From Enhydrobacter sp. (GTDB lineage Bacteria; Pseudomonadota; Alphaproteobacteria; Reyranellales; Reyranellaceae), in assembly GCA_025808875.1 (NCBI GenBank), contig CP075528.1, forward strand, positions 2,912,473 to 2,976,472: a stretch of 64,000 bases of DNA, read 5' to 3'. Below the pieces are notes generated by a model. The model was not told where the DNA came from, ran no database searches, and saw nothing but the letters and a program-made list of their open reading frames with translations. This document shows positions 27,331 to 34,888 of this stretch, piece by piece. Position 1 is the first letter of the stretch; every line of letters starts with the position of its first letter. Both the position numbers and the translations under genes were made by a program.

Positions 27331-29035
27331 CTTCCGCTGGCAATGGAAACGTCACTGTCACCCGCGATCCATACTCGCCTTTGGACAAGATCAGGGCCTC
27401 CCCGCCGAGTTGCATGGCAAGGCCGCGGATGAGAGTGAAGCCAAAGCCGCCTCCCTCTGGCGCGACCGGCGTCCGACGGTCGGCGCCGTTGTCCTCGATG
27501 ACGAGTTCTACTTCGCGACCCTCGCGTTCCTTCGTTTCGATGCGTATCTCCGGCACGGAAACTCGCGAGAAATCGTGAGCCAGGGCGCTTCCGACAGCCT
27601 CGGTCACGATCAACCCGACCGGTATCGCGGTATCCGGTCCAACCGCCATGATCGGCGCGCGGATATGAAAGCGCGGCGAGGTCCGCTGCGTGCCCGCACG
27701 TCCCACCGAGAGCTGCCGGACGAGATCGCTGATGAACTGCTGGAAGTCCACGAGCGACCAACTGGAGCGCTCGTAGAGATGTCGGTGAAGGATCGACAGG
27801 GTGAGAACCCGGTTTTGCGCGTCGGCGAAGTAACGGCGGATGCGCGGAGAGCGAATCTCCCCTGCCTGCAGGTTCAGCAAGCTCGAAATCATCTGAAGGT
27901 TGTTCTTCACGCGATGGTGGATTTCCCGGAGCATGTGGTCGCGCTGTTCGAGACCGTCTCGCAAGGCGGCCTCGCGGCTTGCGATCGCTTTCGCAAGCTC
28001 CGAAATCTCATCCCGGACCGCGATCAGCTCGGGACTCCACCCTGTCTCGACGGGCGGTCCGGCTTCCCCGCCTAGTGCCACCCTGGCGGCGAACTCCCGT
28101 ATCCGCTCGAGCGGCCTCATCGCCCAGTGTCCGGCAGCGAACCACAACACCGCCAGGACCATCGCCACGGCGCCGATGGCGAGGGCGAGATACCGCCAGG
28201 CGCCAAGCAGGGCGGAAACCCCGTGTTCCACCGGCACGGCACCAACGGCGAACACCGTGCCGCCCGCCAGCGACGCAAGCCGAAATTCGTAGAGTCGACC
28301 GTCCCTCCCATAGTCGAGCAAGCCATGCCGCGTGCCGGCAATCGCCGACTTGATGCGCGCTGGCACCGGCAGGATCAACGTGGTTTCCGCATCGCCACCG
28401 ACAGGCGCTCCCGAAGAATCCACGAGCACGACTGCGATCGCCTTGTCGGTTGCCGGAGGTGCGACATGGCTCACGAAAGCCCTGAGCGATATGCCGAGCG
28501 CGCACATTCCGCGAAACTGCCCGGCATCGTTGATCGGCATTGCCAGCGGTATGATCACGTCCGACGTAACACGGCTGGCAATATGCGATCCGATGACAAA
28601 CGCTTCGCCGCCGCGGACGAGACGGAATATTTCACGGTCTCCAAGTTCGAGGCCCGCGGCTGCGGGTTCGTTCGAACAACGCGCCACACCCGCGTCGTCT
28701 GTTACGATCGCGGCCGAGTAATCGCGTGCGAACGGTTCGACCATCCGATCGAGGAAGCGATGGCAGTCAGCCGCATGAGATGCCTCGGCGGACGGCCCGA
28801 GTACACGCCTGACCGGCCCACCGGAACAGAACGAATGAAGCAGCCGATGAGACCCCTCGATCAGTTCCTTGTGCCGGGATACGGCAAGTTCGGTCGCCGT
28901 GACGAGCGTAGCCGTTCGCCGTTCAGTCGCCTCGACATCGAGGCGGTGACACTGCAATGCCACGATGCCGAGTAGGGGAAGAGACGCCGCCGCTACGACC
29001 GCAACGAGCTTTGTGCGTAGCGACAGAACCGGCAT
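27311..29035 (-). CDS. Membrane sensor kinase, HisKA_2/HWE type
   Basis: 574 residues. An N-terminal helix ('TKLVAVVAAASLPLLGIVAL'), a Cache-like periplasmic sensor (about 40-270), a second helix near 275-300 and a HAMP-like stretch lead to the HisKA_2 signature 'EIHHRVKNNLQMISSLLNLQ'. An ATPase domain follows ('IEDNGADRR', 'GGGFGFTLIRGLAMQLGG'). HisKA_2/HWE kinases are the usual partners of PhyR in the alphaproteobacterial general stress response, and this gene follows phyR by 18 bp. It probably phosphorylates PhyR in response to a periplasmic signal. Confidence 0.9.
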   Translation of the reverse strand: MPVLSLRTKLVAVVAAASLPLLGIVALQCHRLDVEATERRTATLVTATELAVSRHKELIEGSHRLLHSFCSGGPVRRVLGPSAEASHAADCHRFLDRMVEPFARDYSAAIVTDDAGVARCSNEPAAAGLELGDREIFRLVRGGEAFVIGSHIASRVTSDVIIPLAMPINDAGQFRGMCALGISLRAFVSHVAPPATDKAIAVVLVDSSGAPVGGDAETTLILPVPARIKSAIAGTRHGLLDYGRDGRLYEFRLASLAGGTVFAVGAVPVEHGVSALLGAWRYLALAIGAVAMVLAVLWFAAGHWAMRPLERIREFAARVALGGEAGPPVETGWSPELIAVRDEISELAKAIASREAALRDGLEQRDHMLREIHHRVKNNLQMISSLLNLQAGEIRSPRIRRYFADAQNRVLTLSILHRHLYERSSWSLVDFQQFISDLVRQLSVGRAGTQRTSPRFHIRAPIMAVGPDTAIPVGLIVTEAVGSALAHDFSRVSVPEIRIETKEREGREVELVIEDNGADRRTPVAPEGGGFGFTLIRGLAMQLGGEALILSKGEYGSRVTVTFPLPAEDEQPHV

Positions 29036-29053
29036 ATCGTCACGTCACCACAC

Positions 29054-29851
29054 TCAGATCGAAACCGTATCCAGCGCCTGAGCGATGGCAGCGCGAAGCA
29101 GGTCGGGATCGAAGGGCTTGGAGATGACGAAGGCCGGTTCGAGCTGGGCCCCGGTCAGGAGACGCTCCGGATAGCCGGTGACGAAAATGACGGGAACCGC
29201 GATCGCCCGCATGATCTCCCGCACTGCGGCGATTCCGCTGTCCGATCCCCGCAACTGGATATCGGCAAGAACCAGATGCGGCGAGTGCTTCTTCGCCAGT
29301 TCGACGGCCGCCTTCTCCGTGGCCGCGATGCCGACCACCTCGTGTCCGGCATTCCGCACGATGTCGGCGACATCGAGCGCGATGACGGCCTCGTCTTCGA
29401 TCACGAGTACCTTCACCGAGGCGACGCGCTGAAGCTCGCGCCGCGCCTCCGCAAGCGCCCCCTCGGCCACACCCACTTCGACGTCGAGGATGTGGGCTGC
29501 GTCCTCGACCGTGAATCCTTCGAGCACCGTCAACAGCAGCACCTGGCGCTGCCTTGGCGCCATGTCCGTGAGGGATTCCTTCAGGCGCCCACTCACTCCG
29601 GCGCCTTCGTGCCGCTCGTCGAGCCGCCCGAACGGCTGCTGCAGACGATGAAAAAGAGCAAAGATGCCGCGTTTTGTGTCACCCGCCTCGGCGATTAACT
29701 CCGGCTGCCGCATGGCGACCTCGGCGCACAATCGCACCCATTCGTCGCCGTGCTGCTGAGATCCCGTGACGGCGCGTGCATAACGCCGCAGAAACGGCAA
29801 TGTCCTGGTGACTGCCTCGGAAAGAGCTTTCGTCATTTGCGCGTCCGACAC
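29054..29851 (-). CDS. phyR: PhyR-type response regulator (sigma-factor mimic plus receiver)
   Basis: 265 residues from GTG 29851, chosen because AGGGGGAA lies 6 bases upstream; TTG/ATG-type alternatives (29887, 29836) lack a good site. Residues 1-120 mimic an EcfG sigma factor ('LPFLRRYARAVTGSQQHGDE', 'MAPRQRQVLLLTVLEGFTVE'). The receiver domain has its Asp in 'LVLADIQLRGSDSG' and the 'VPVIFVTGYPERLL' stretch of the FAT-GUY class. When phosphorylated, PhyR binds NepR and frees EcfG. It heads a three-gene operon with two kinases, opposite to the sigma factor and nepR genes. A consensus EcfG-type promoter lies upstream. Confidence 0.93.
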   Translation of the reverse strand: MSDAQMTKALSEAVTRTLPFLRRYARAVTGSQQHGDEWVRLCAEVAMRQPELIAEAGDTKRGIFALFHRLQQPFGRLDERHEGAGVSGRLKESLTDMAPRQRQVLLLTVLEGFTVEDAAHILDVEVGVAEGALAEARRELQRVASVKVLVIEDEAVIALDVADIVRNAGHEVVGIAATEKAAVELAKKHSPHLVLADIQLRGSDSGIAAVREIMRAIAVPVIFVTGYPERLLTGAQLEPAFVISKPFDPDLLRAAIAQALDTVSI

Positions 29852-29909
29852 TACGTTTTCCCCCTGAACGCGGTGAGTATTCAGCATTTTTGCGTGACAG
29901 GCACGCGCG

Positions 29910-29934
29910 AACGGGCCCTCTTGGGGCCCGTTCC
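29910..29934 (-). promoter_or_regulatory. EcfG-type promoter candidate upstream of phyR, within a palindrome
   Basis: The minus strand reads GGAAC, 16 bp, CGTT, an exact match to the general stress sigma consensus (GGAAC-N16/17-CGTT), about 60 bp before the phyR GTG. The same bases form a 10-bp inverted repeat (GAACGGGCCC and GGGCCCGTTC). The site therefore could also be the terminator-like hairpin of the lipoprotein gene ending at 29952, and the palindrome makes a chance match more likely. There is no T-run on either side. Confidence 0.5.
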
Positions 29935-29951
29935 TGTGCTATGCAAGCACC

Positions 29952-30197
29952 TCAGCGATAATAATAGTAGTCGCGTGGTCGCTCCGGCGTCGTCGCCGCA
30001 CCGACCACTGCACCTGCCGCACCGCCCACGACCGCGCCGGCGAGGGGTGCGCCCATTGTCGAGCCAATGAGCGCTCCGGACCCGGCGCCAATCGCACCGC
30101 CCGTCAGGGCCCGGTCGGTCGGGTTGTCGCCGCAGGCCGTCACGCCCAGCGTCGCCACGGCAAGAGCAGGCAGTACAAGGCGGAAATTGGAAGCCAT
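29952..30197 (-). CDS. Glycine-zipper lipoprotein
   Basis: 81 residues from ATG 30197, which has GGAGGGAGA upstream. The lipobox is 'TLGVTACGD'. The mature part has repeated GxxxG spacing ('GGAIGAGSGALIGSTMGAPL', 'GAVVGGAAGAVVGAAT'), the glycine-zipper pattern of small outer-membrane or envelope proteins. It ends in a Tyr cluster 'RDYYYYR'. It lies between phyR and the CsbD gene and may belong to the stress regulon. Confidence 0.75.
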   Translation of the reverse strand: MASNFRLVLPALAVATLGVTACGDNPTDRALTGGAIGAGSGALIGSTMGAPLAGAVVGGAAGAVVGAATTPERPRDYYYYR

Positions 30198-30226
30198 GAC
30201 AGTTCTCTCCCTCCTCGTATCGGCGG

Positions 30227-30310
30227 CTAGTGCAGCCAACCCAGTGCCCACATCAGGAGCAGAACTGGTATTGGAACGCCGAGAAGCCACAGCACGGCCG
30301 CACGACCCAT
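30227..30310 (-). CDS. Tiny hydrophobic membrane peptide (27 residues)
   Basis: ATG 30310 to TAG 30227 encodes 27 residues beginning MGRAAVLWLLGVPIPVLLL, almost entirely one membrane segment. A GGAG site lies 7 bases before the ATG. From memory, short peptides with this 'WLLGVPIP' core recur next to stress genes in alphaproteobacteria. The spacing to the flanking same-strand genes (29 and 60 bp) fits an operon. Confidence 0.55.
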   Translation of the reverse strand: MGRAAVLWLLGVPIPVLLLMWALGWLH

Positions 30311-30370
30311 CGTTCATCTCCGTCTGCAAAGTCGCTCAACTACGCTACAACGGGGAAAAGGTTCCCTCCG

Positions 30371-30568
30371 TCAGAGACTCTCGGTCCAAGCCTTGACCTG
30401 ACGCTCCGCCTCGTCCTTGGCGACGCCGTAGCGCTCCTGAATGCGGCCGACGAGCTGTTCCTGCTTGCCGCTGAGGACGGCGATGTCGTCGTCGGTGAGC
30501 TTGCCCCACTTCTCCCGGACCTTGCCCGAGAATTGCTTCCAGTTGCCCTCCACACGGTCCCAATTCAT
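30371..30568 (-). CDS. CsbD family stress protein
   Basis: 65 residues with the full CsbD pattern: 'MNWDRVEGNWKQFSGKVREK', 'WGKLTDDDIAVLSGKQEQL' and 'IQERYGVAKDEAERQV'. It is a small cytosolic protein, typically one of the strongest general stress response targets. An EcfG-type promoter candidate (30613-30637) lies 45 bp upstream. The protein's function is unknown even in well-studied species. Confidence 0.92.
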   Translation of the reverse strand: MNWDRVEGNWKQFSGKVREKWGKLTDDDIAVLSGKQEQLVGRIQERYGVAKDEAERQVKAWTESL

Positions 30569-30612
30569 GGCGCACTCCTGTTTTCGACGGATATGACGAC
30601 CAGCGGTGAGAC

Positions 30613-30637
30613 AACGTGTGCTCGTCGGGCCGGTTGC
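30613..30637 (-). promoter_or_regulatory. EcfG-type promoter candidate of the CsbD gene
   Basis: The minus strand reads GCAAC, 16 bp, CGTT, one mismatch to the GGAAC-N16-CGTT general stress consensus, 45 bp upstream of the CsbD ATG. Gene identity and spacing make it plausible. Confidence 0.45.
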
Positions 30638-30739
30638 CGGGCGAATTTTCGTTGCGTCCCAACGGGAAGTACCCAAATAGAAGTGTCGCTCGCGAATGCG
30701 AAGCGCCGTCGCTGAGCTGGGGCCGGAGCCGTCATCTCG

Positions 30740-31207
30740 ATGATGAAGGACGACATAGTGAGGTTGCTCCCGGACCTTCGGGCTTTCGCGCGTTTCATGT
30801 GCCGCGAACGTGAAGTCGCCGACGACCTCGTGCAGAACACGGTCCTCACGGCGCTAGACAAGCAAGCCCAGTTCGCACCGGGTACGAACCTCAAGGGGTG
30901 GCTGTTCACCATCATGCGGAACCGCTTCTACTCGGACCTGAGAAGCCAGCGGCGGCGCCCGACGGTCATCAACGACGCCGAAGCCGCGCCGATCGCCGCC
31001 GTCGACAATCCCGAAGCGCTCCTGGAGTTGAAGGAGCTGTCCGTCGCTCTTTGGCGATTGAGCCCACAATCACGTGAGGCGCTGATCCTGATTGGCGCGG
31101 GAGGCTTCTCTTATGAGGAAGCTGCAAGGCTGTGCGAGTGCTCCGTGGGGACACTTAAGGCGCGGGTCTCGCGGGCCCGCAAGCAACTCGTCGAAACTCT
31201 AAAATAG
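30740..31207 (+). CDS. ECF sigma factor (EcfG-like), first paralog
   Basis: 155 residues (ATG 30740 or 30743). Region 2 is 'LLPDLRAFARFMCREREVAD' to 'NLKGWLFTIMRNRFYSDLRS'; region 4 is 'LSPQSREALILIGAGGFSYE' to 'CSVGTLKARVSRARKQL'. The protein is close to group ECF15 (EcfG) and to the second sigma gene 90 bp downstream on the same strand. Two EcfG paralogs side by side suggest that they divide or modulate the stress response; which one is the main stress factor cannot be read from sequence. The direction is opposite to phyR. Confidence 0.9.
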   Translation: MMKDDIVRLLPDLRAFARFMCREREVADDLVQNTVLTALDKQAQFAPGTNLKGWLFTIMRNRFYSDLRSQRRRPTVINDAEAAPIAAVDNPEALLELKELSVALWRLSPQSREALILIGAGGFSYEEAARLCECSVGTLKARVSRARKQLVETLK

Positions 31208-31237
31208 CACTCTTTTTCAATCCCTTAGACGGTCCGT

Positions 31238-31262
31238 GTAACTTTTCGGCGTGTCCGGCGTT
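31238..31262 (+). promoter_or_regulatory. EcfG-type promoter candidate upstream of ecfG
   Basis: GTAAC, 16 bp, CGTT on the plus strand: one mismatch to GGAAC-N16-CGTT, 36 bp before the ecfG start. This would give positive autoregulation, common for this regulon. Confidence 0.45.
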
Positions 31263-31297
31263 GATGGTCATATCGGCAGCGTCTGGAGGCAGAACCG

Positions 31298-31912
31298 ATG
31301 GCTATCGAAGCGACGAGCAGCAAGAACAGGAAACAGTTGCAGAGTGTCGACGATTTCCATGAGCAGCTGAAGGCAATTCTTCCACGGCTGCGCGTCTATG
31401 CCCTTTCGCTGACGCGTGATCGCGATTCTGCCGAAGATCTCGTGCACGATACGGTCATCAAAGCACTTACTGGGCGCAACAGCTTCCAGCCGGGCACCAA
31501 TCTCTCGGCCTGGGTGTTCCGCATCCAGCGCAACGAGTTCATTTCGGGATTGCGGCGTACCCGCCCGTCGGTACCGGTGGATTCGGCCATTGCGGAGACA
31601 CTTTCACATCAGCCGCATCAAGAGAGCCGCTTGGTGATGCGCGAGTTCATGTCGGCCTTCGGCAAGCTCGCGCCGACCCAACGCGAAGCACTGTTGCTCG
31701 CCGTACTCGAAGGCCAGTCTTACGAGGTCATCGCGGCGCATACAGGCGTTTCGGTCGGTACCGTGAAAAGCCGGATTTCTCGGGCGCGCGATACGCTCGA
31801 GCGGCTGCTGCTCGAGGGCGACACAGGTGAACGCCCTGCGGCAGAGGGCGAAGCGCCTGACCATGCGGCTCGTGAGGTCGAAGAGGATCGGCCCACGATC
31901 GGCGTACGCTAA
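31298..31912 (+). CDS. ecfG: General stress response ECF sigma factor
   Basis: 204 residues. Region 2: 'ILPRLRVYALSLTRDRDSAE' and 'TNLSAWVFRIQRNEFISGLR'. Region 4: 'LAPTQREALLLAVLEGQSYE' and 'SVGTVKSRISRARDTLERLL'. A charged C-terminal tail of about 35 residues follows. It directs RNA polymerase to GGAAC/GTT promoters and is held inactive by NepR until PhyR is phosphorylated. nepR follows 117 bp downstream. I give it the ecfG symbol because it is the copy next to nepR; the upstream paralog could share the role. Confidence 0.88.
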   Translation: MAIEATSSKNRKQLQSVDDFHEQLKAILPRLRVYALSLTRDRDSAEDLVHDTVIKALTGRNSFQPGTNLSAWVFRIQRNEFISGLRRTRPSVPVDSAIAETLSHQPHQESRLVMREFMSAFGKLAPTQREALLLAVLEGQSYEVIAAHTGVSVGTVKSRISRARDTLERLLLEGDTGERPAAEGEAPDHAAREVEEDRPTIGVR

Positions 31913-32029
31913 AGACACTTCACAAAGGTCCGACCGGCGAGTCACATTGTCATGCGCATATCCAGGGGGAGAGCTTCATGCCTCGCGGAGGATCCTGCGG
32001 GATGGCATCGATTCCGGGGGACGGCCGTA

Positions 32030-32254
32030 ATGGCTGATGACGACAGCAAGCCGTCGGGTAAGAACCCGACGGCTCGCGACAAGGGCCGGCCACCCGGCCA
32101 ACGGCCATTCGACAAATGGCTGCAGAAGCAGCTCCATGCGATGTACGACGAGATTGCCAGCGAACCGCTGCCGGACGAGTTGCTGAACCTCATCGAATCC
32201 GACGCGAAGAAAAATGGCGATCCTCCCAAGTCATCGAGTTCGGACCCCAAGTAG
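32030..32254 (+). CDS. nepR: Anti-sigma factor NepR
   Basis: 74 residues from ATG 32030. The central NepR helices are plain: 'FDKWLQKQLHAMYDEIASE' and 'PLPDELLNLIESD', with disordered, charged ends. NepR binds EcfG and is pulled away by phosphorylated PhyR. In many relatives nepR precedes ecfG in one operon; here it comes after it, separated by 117 bp, so it may have its own promoter. Upstream in-frame sequence to 31952 lacks similarity and is excluded. Confidence 0.93.
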   Translation: MADDDSKPSGKNPTARDKGRPPGQRPFDKWLQKQLHAMYDEIASEPLPDELLNLIESDAKKNGDPPKSSSSDPK

Positions 32255-32362
32255 GGACGACGCGCCGATGCGGCGCGCCGGGGTCGAGCATTTCCGCTAC
32301 GGGCTGGCTCAAGACGGACATGCCCGGTAATACTGGCGCTGCACAAAGCGCGAGGGCAGCCA

Positions 32363-33127
32363 ATGAAACTGTTCGACTTGTCAGGCCGGGTGGCCGTTGT
32401 CACCGGCGGCAATGGGGGAATCGGCCTTGGAATGGCCAAGGGCATGGCCGCGGCCGGCGCCAGCATAGTGGTGGCGGGGCGCGACACCGGCAAGAACGCC
32501 GCCGCGGTGAAGGAGATCCAGGGGCTCGGCGCCAAGGCGACAGCCATTCCAGTCGACGTACTAAAGGAAGAATCGTGCCGTGCCTTGATGGGCGAAGCGG
32601 TCAAGGCGTTCGGACGCCTCGACATTCTGGTGAACAACGCGGGCATGAGCATCCGCAAGCAGCCGCAGGAATTCTCGGCCGCGGATTGGCACACCGTCAT
32701 GGACAGCAATCTGACCAGCGCCTTTCTCTGCAGCCAGGCCGCGTACCCCGAGCTTAAGAAAAGTGGAGCCGGGAAGATCATCAACATCGGTTCCATGATG
32801 TCGATCTTCGGTGCCGCCTTCGCGACGCCCTATGCCGCCAGCAAGGGCGGCATGGTGCAGATGACAAAGGCAATGGCCACCGCCTGGGCGAAGGACAACA
32901 TCCAGGTGAATGCCATCCTTCCCGGCTGGATCGATACGGCGCTCACGCGTCAAGCCCGCCAGCAGGTGCCGCAGTTGCACGAGTCGGTGCTGCGCCGCAC
33001 TCCCGCCGGACGCTGGGGCGATCCTGGCGACTTTGCGGGTATCGCCGTCTTCCTCGCCGCTCCAGCCTCCGATTTCGTCACTGGCGCCGCCATTACCGTC
33101 GATGGAGGGTACTCGGTGCAGGGCTGA
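32363..33127 (+). CDS. Short-chain dehydrogenase/reductase
   Basis: 254 residues. Rossmann cofactor motif 'VVTGGNGGIGLGMAKGMAAA', 'ILVNNAGMS', catalytic Ser in 'IINIGSMMSIFGAAF' and Tyr-x-x-x-Lys in 'TPYAASKGGMVQM', then the family ending 'FVTGAAITVDGGYSVQG'. It resembles gluconate 5-dehydrogenase and 2-deoxy-D-gluconate 3-dehydrogenase types, so a sugar-acid or alcohol substrate with NAD(P) is likely. It converges on tadD with a 2-bp gap. Confidence 0.92.
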   Translation: MKLFDLSGRVAVVTGGNGGIGLGMAKGMAAAGASIVVAGRDTGKNAAAVKEIQGLGAKATAIPVDVLKEESCRALMGEAVKAFGRLDILVNNAGMSIRKQPQEFSAADWHTVMDSNLTSAFLCSQAAYPELKKSGAGKIINIGSMMSIFGAAFATPYAASKGGMVQMTKAMATAWAKDNIQVNAILPGWIDTALTRQARQQVPQLHESVLRRTPAGRWGDPGDFAGIAVFLAAPASDFVTGAAITVDGGYSVQG

Positions 33128-33129
33128 AG

Positions 33130-33942
33130 TCAGCCGCGCCGTCCGTACTGCGAGAAGAACGACGGATTGTTCCTGATTTCTGCACTGCGTGCCGCGGGTG
33201 GCAGCGCGCGAAGCTGCATGAAATACAGGAGACTCTGCTGGGCGGTGCGTTCGTCCATGTCGCGACGGCACATCTGCAACGACTTCTCGAAATCGCCCGC
33301 GAGCGCGTAGGCGAGCGCCAGGTTCTGACGAACACGGCTGTCGGCACCGGATAGGCCGGCGAGCGGCACCAATTGCGCCAGCGACGCCTGCTCCTGTCCC
33401 GATATGGCCAACGACAGACCGAGATTGCTGCGCAAGGGCAGATACTCGGGGGCAAGTTCGATGCCGCGCCCGTATCGGGCTTGCGCCTCGGCATGACGTC
33501 CCTGCATGTCCAGCACGACACCCATGGCGTTCAGAGCGCGGTAGTCGTTGGCATTCGACGTCAGTGCAATGTCGAGCTGGCGTTCGGCCATCGCCGGCTG
33601 TCCCATGACGATCAGAGCGCCAGCGAGGCCGCGCAATGCCGCCGAATCGTTGCGTCGTTGTCCCAGCACGTCACGAAACTGGGCCGCGGCTTCCGGTGCA
33701 GCACCGAGAGCCAGATAGGACTGGCCGAGGCCGAGTTTGGCTTCGACGCCATCGGGATTGGCCTGCAGTGCGCGGCCGTAGAGCGGCAGCGCAGAATCGA
33801 GGTCGCCCACTTGTCGTGCTTCTTCGGCCCGGCGCAACGCAGCCTCGTAGCTATCGCCCTTCCCGGCCGATCCATCGACATCGAGGCCGCAGGCGGCGAC
33901 AAAGAACGCCATGCCCGCGCCGAAGAAAGGCGCCAGCTTCAT
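33130..33942 (-). CDS. tadD: Tad pilus assembly TPR lipoprotein TadD
   Basis: 270 residues from ATG 33942. Lipobox 'FFVAACGLD', then at least five tetratricopeptide repeats, e.g. 'DSALPLYGRALQANPDGVEA' and 'AEAQARYGRGIELAPEYLPL'. TadD is an outer-membrane lipoprotein needed for secretin assembly in Tad systems. It is the last gene of the leftward Tad locus, 89 bp after the second TadE-like gene. Three in-frame bases upstream (TTG at 33948) are an unlikely start. Confidence 0.88.
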   Translation of the reverse strand: MKLAPFFGAGMAFFVAACGLDVDGSAGKGDSYEAALRRAEEARQVGDLDSALPLYGRALQANPDGVEAKLGLGQSYLALGAAPEAAAQFRDVLGQRRNDSAALRGLAGALIVMGQPAMAERQLDIALTSNANDYRALNAMGVVLDMQGRHAEAQARYGRGIELAPEYLPLRSNLGLSLAISGQEQASLAQLVPLAGLSGADSRVRQNLALAYALAGDFEKSLQMCRRDMDERTAQQSLLYFMQLRALPPAARSAEIRNNPSFFSQYGRRG

Positions 33943-34031
33943 GTGCAAATGATATCAAAATCTAGAGGGCAACCGCAACCAAAGCCCCAAGACCTTGGAG
34001 CACACCCGCGAAAAGCTTGCGGATTGGCGAG

Positions 34032-34442
34032 TTAGTACCGGACAGCCTGGGCGCGCGCCAACAAGGTCTTGCTGCCAAGTCCGAGGTAGCCGGCCACGAA
34101 ATTGAAGCCATAGGTTGCCGATATCATCGTGCAGGTCACAGAGCTGTTGGCGTTGCAATTGACCGTGTCAGCATAGCCGACGTTGACCGCCGGTCCCATG
34201 CCACCCGGCATTTGGCCTCTCAGGTAAGTCGTCACCGCCGACGTCGCGGCTGTCGGATTGAGGGCATAGTACCGTGCCGCCTGTTCGGTCGCGTATTCCA
34301 ACCCCTGGCGAACGTAGAACATGCGCCCGATGTCGATCGTCCCGAGCAGCAACGTGAACAGCAGCGGTGCCACGATGGCGAACTCCAGGATCGCACCACC
34401 TCGGCAATCGCGCCAAAGCTGCGTCGGGCCGCCAGAATTCAC
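34032..34442 (-). CDS. TadE-like minor pseudopilin, second copy
   Basis: 136 residues from GTG 34442, which overlaps the stop of the preceding TadE gene (GTGA). The TadE signature 'GGAILEFAIVAPLLFTLLL' is a prepilin-like segment with Glu at position 5 of the hydrophobic stretch and Gly before it as cleavage site. The periplasmic part contains a Cys pair ('TVNCNANSSVTCTMIS'). It is probably a minor pilin processed by the CpaA-type peptidase. Confidence 0.85.
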   Translation of the reverse strand: MNSGGPTQLWRDCRGGAILEFAIVAPLLFTLLLGTIDIGRMFYVRQGLEYATEQAARYYALNPTAATSAVTTYLRGQMPGGMGPAVNVGYADTVNCNANSSVTCTMISATYGFNFVAGYLGLGSKTLLARAQAVRY

Positions 34443-34879
34443 GGCACTGGCATGGTCACCGTCGCCGACAACGTCGTCGGTGGCGTCCAACTCCCGAACG
34501 AACCGAAACTCAGCGTGCCGACGGACAACACTGACGCGAAGCTCCTGTTGGTGGTGACGGTGATATACCGCTTGCGCGTCACGCCCGCCCCGCAGTTCGT
34601 CGAGCACGACACGGCGGTACCGGCGACGCACTCGCAGAAGACGGAGCTGGTCGCGCTGACGCCGGCCAAGGCCGTGGCATTCACCGCCGTCACGTTGACG
34701 TTGGTCGTGTCATCGGGCGCGACGATGCCGTACTGAGCCCCCTCCCTCGCCCCGTGCAGCATTGCCGACTTCTGCAAGCCGTACCGGCCCAGATCGAGCA
34801 GGCCGACGAGCAGCAGGAAAAGAATGGGCAGCATCAGGGCGAATTCGACGATGATGTTGCCCCTGTCGTCCCTCGCCAC
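34439..34879 (-). CDS. TadE-like minor pseudopilin, first copy
   Basis: 146 residues from GTG 34879 with GGGAGG upstream. The prepilin-type segment is 'RGNIIVEFALMLPILFLLLV' with the usual Gly and Glu. The periplasmic domain has four cysteines ('VFCECVAGTAVSCSTNCGAG'). It is translationally coupled to the second TadE-like gene. Pseudopilins of this type are required for Flp pilus biogenesis. Confidence 0.85.
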   Translation of the reverse strand: MARDDRGNIIVEFALMLPILFLLLVGLLDLGRYGLQKSAMLHGAREGAQYGIVAPDDTTNVNVTAVNATALAGVSATSSVFCECVAGTAVSCSTNCGAGVTRKRYITVTTNRSFASVLSVGTLSFGSFGSWTPPTTLSATVTMPVP

Positions 34880-34888
34880 TTCGCCTCC

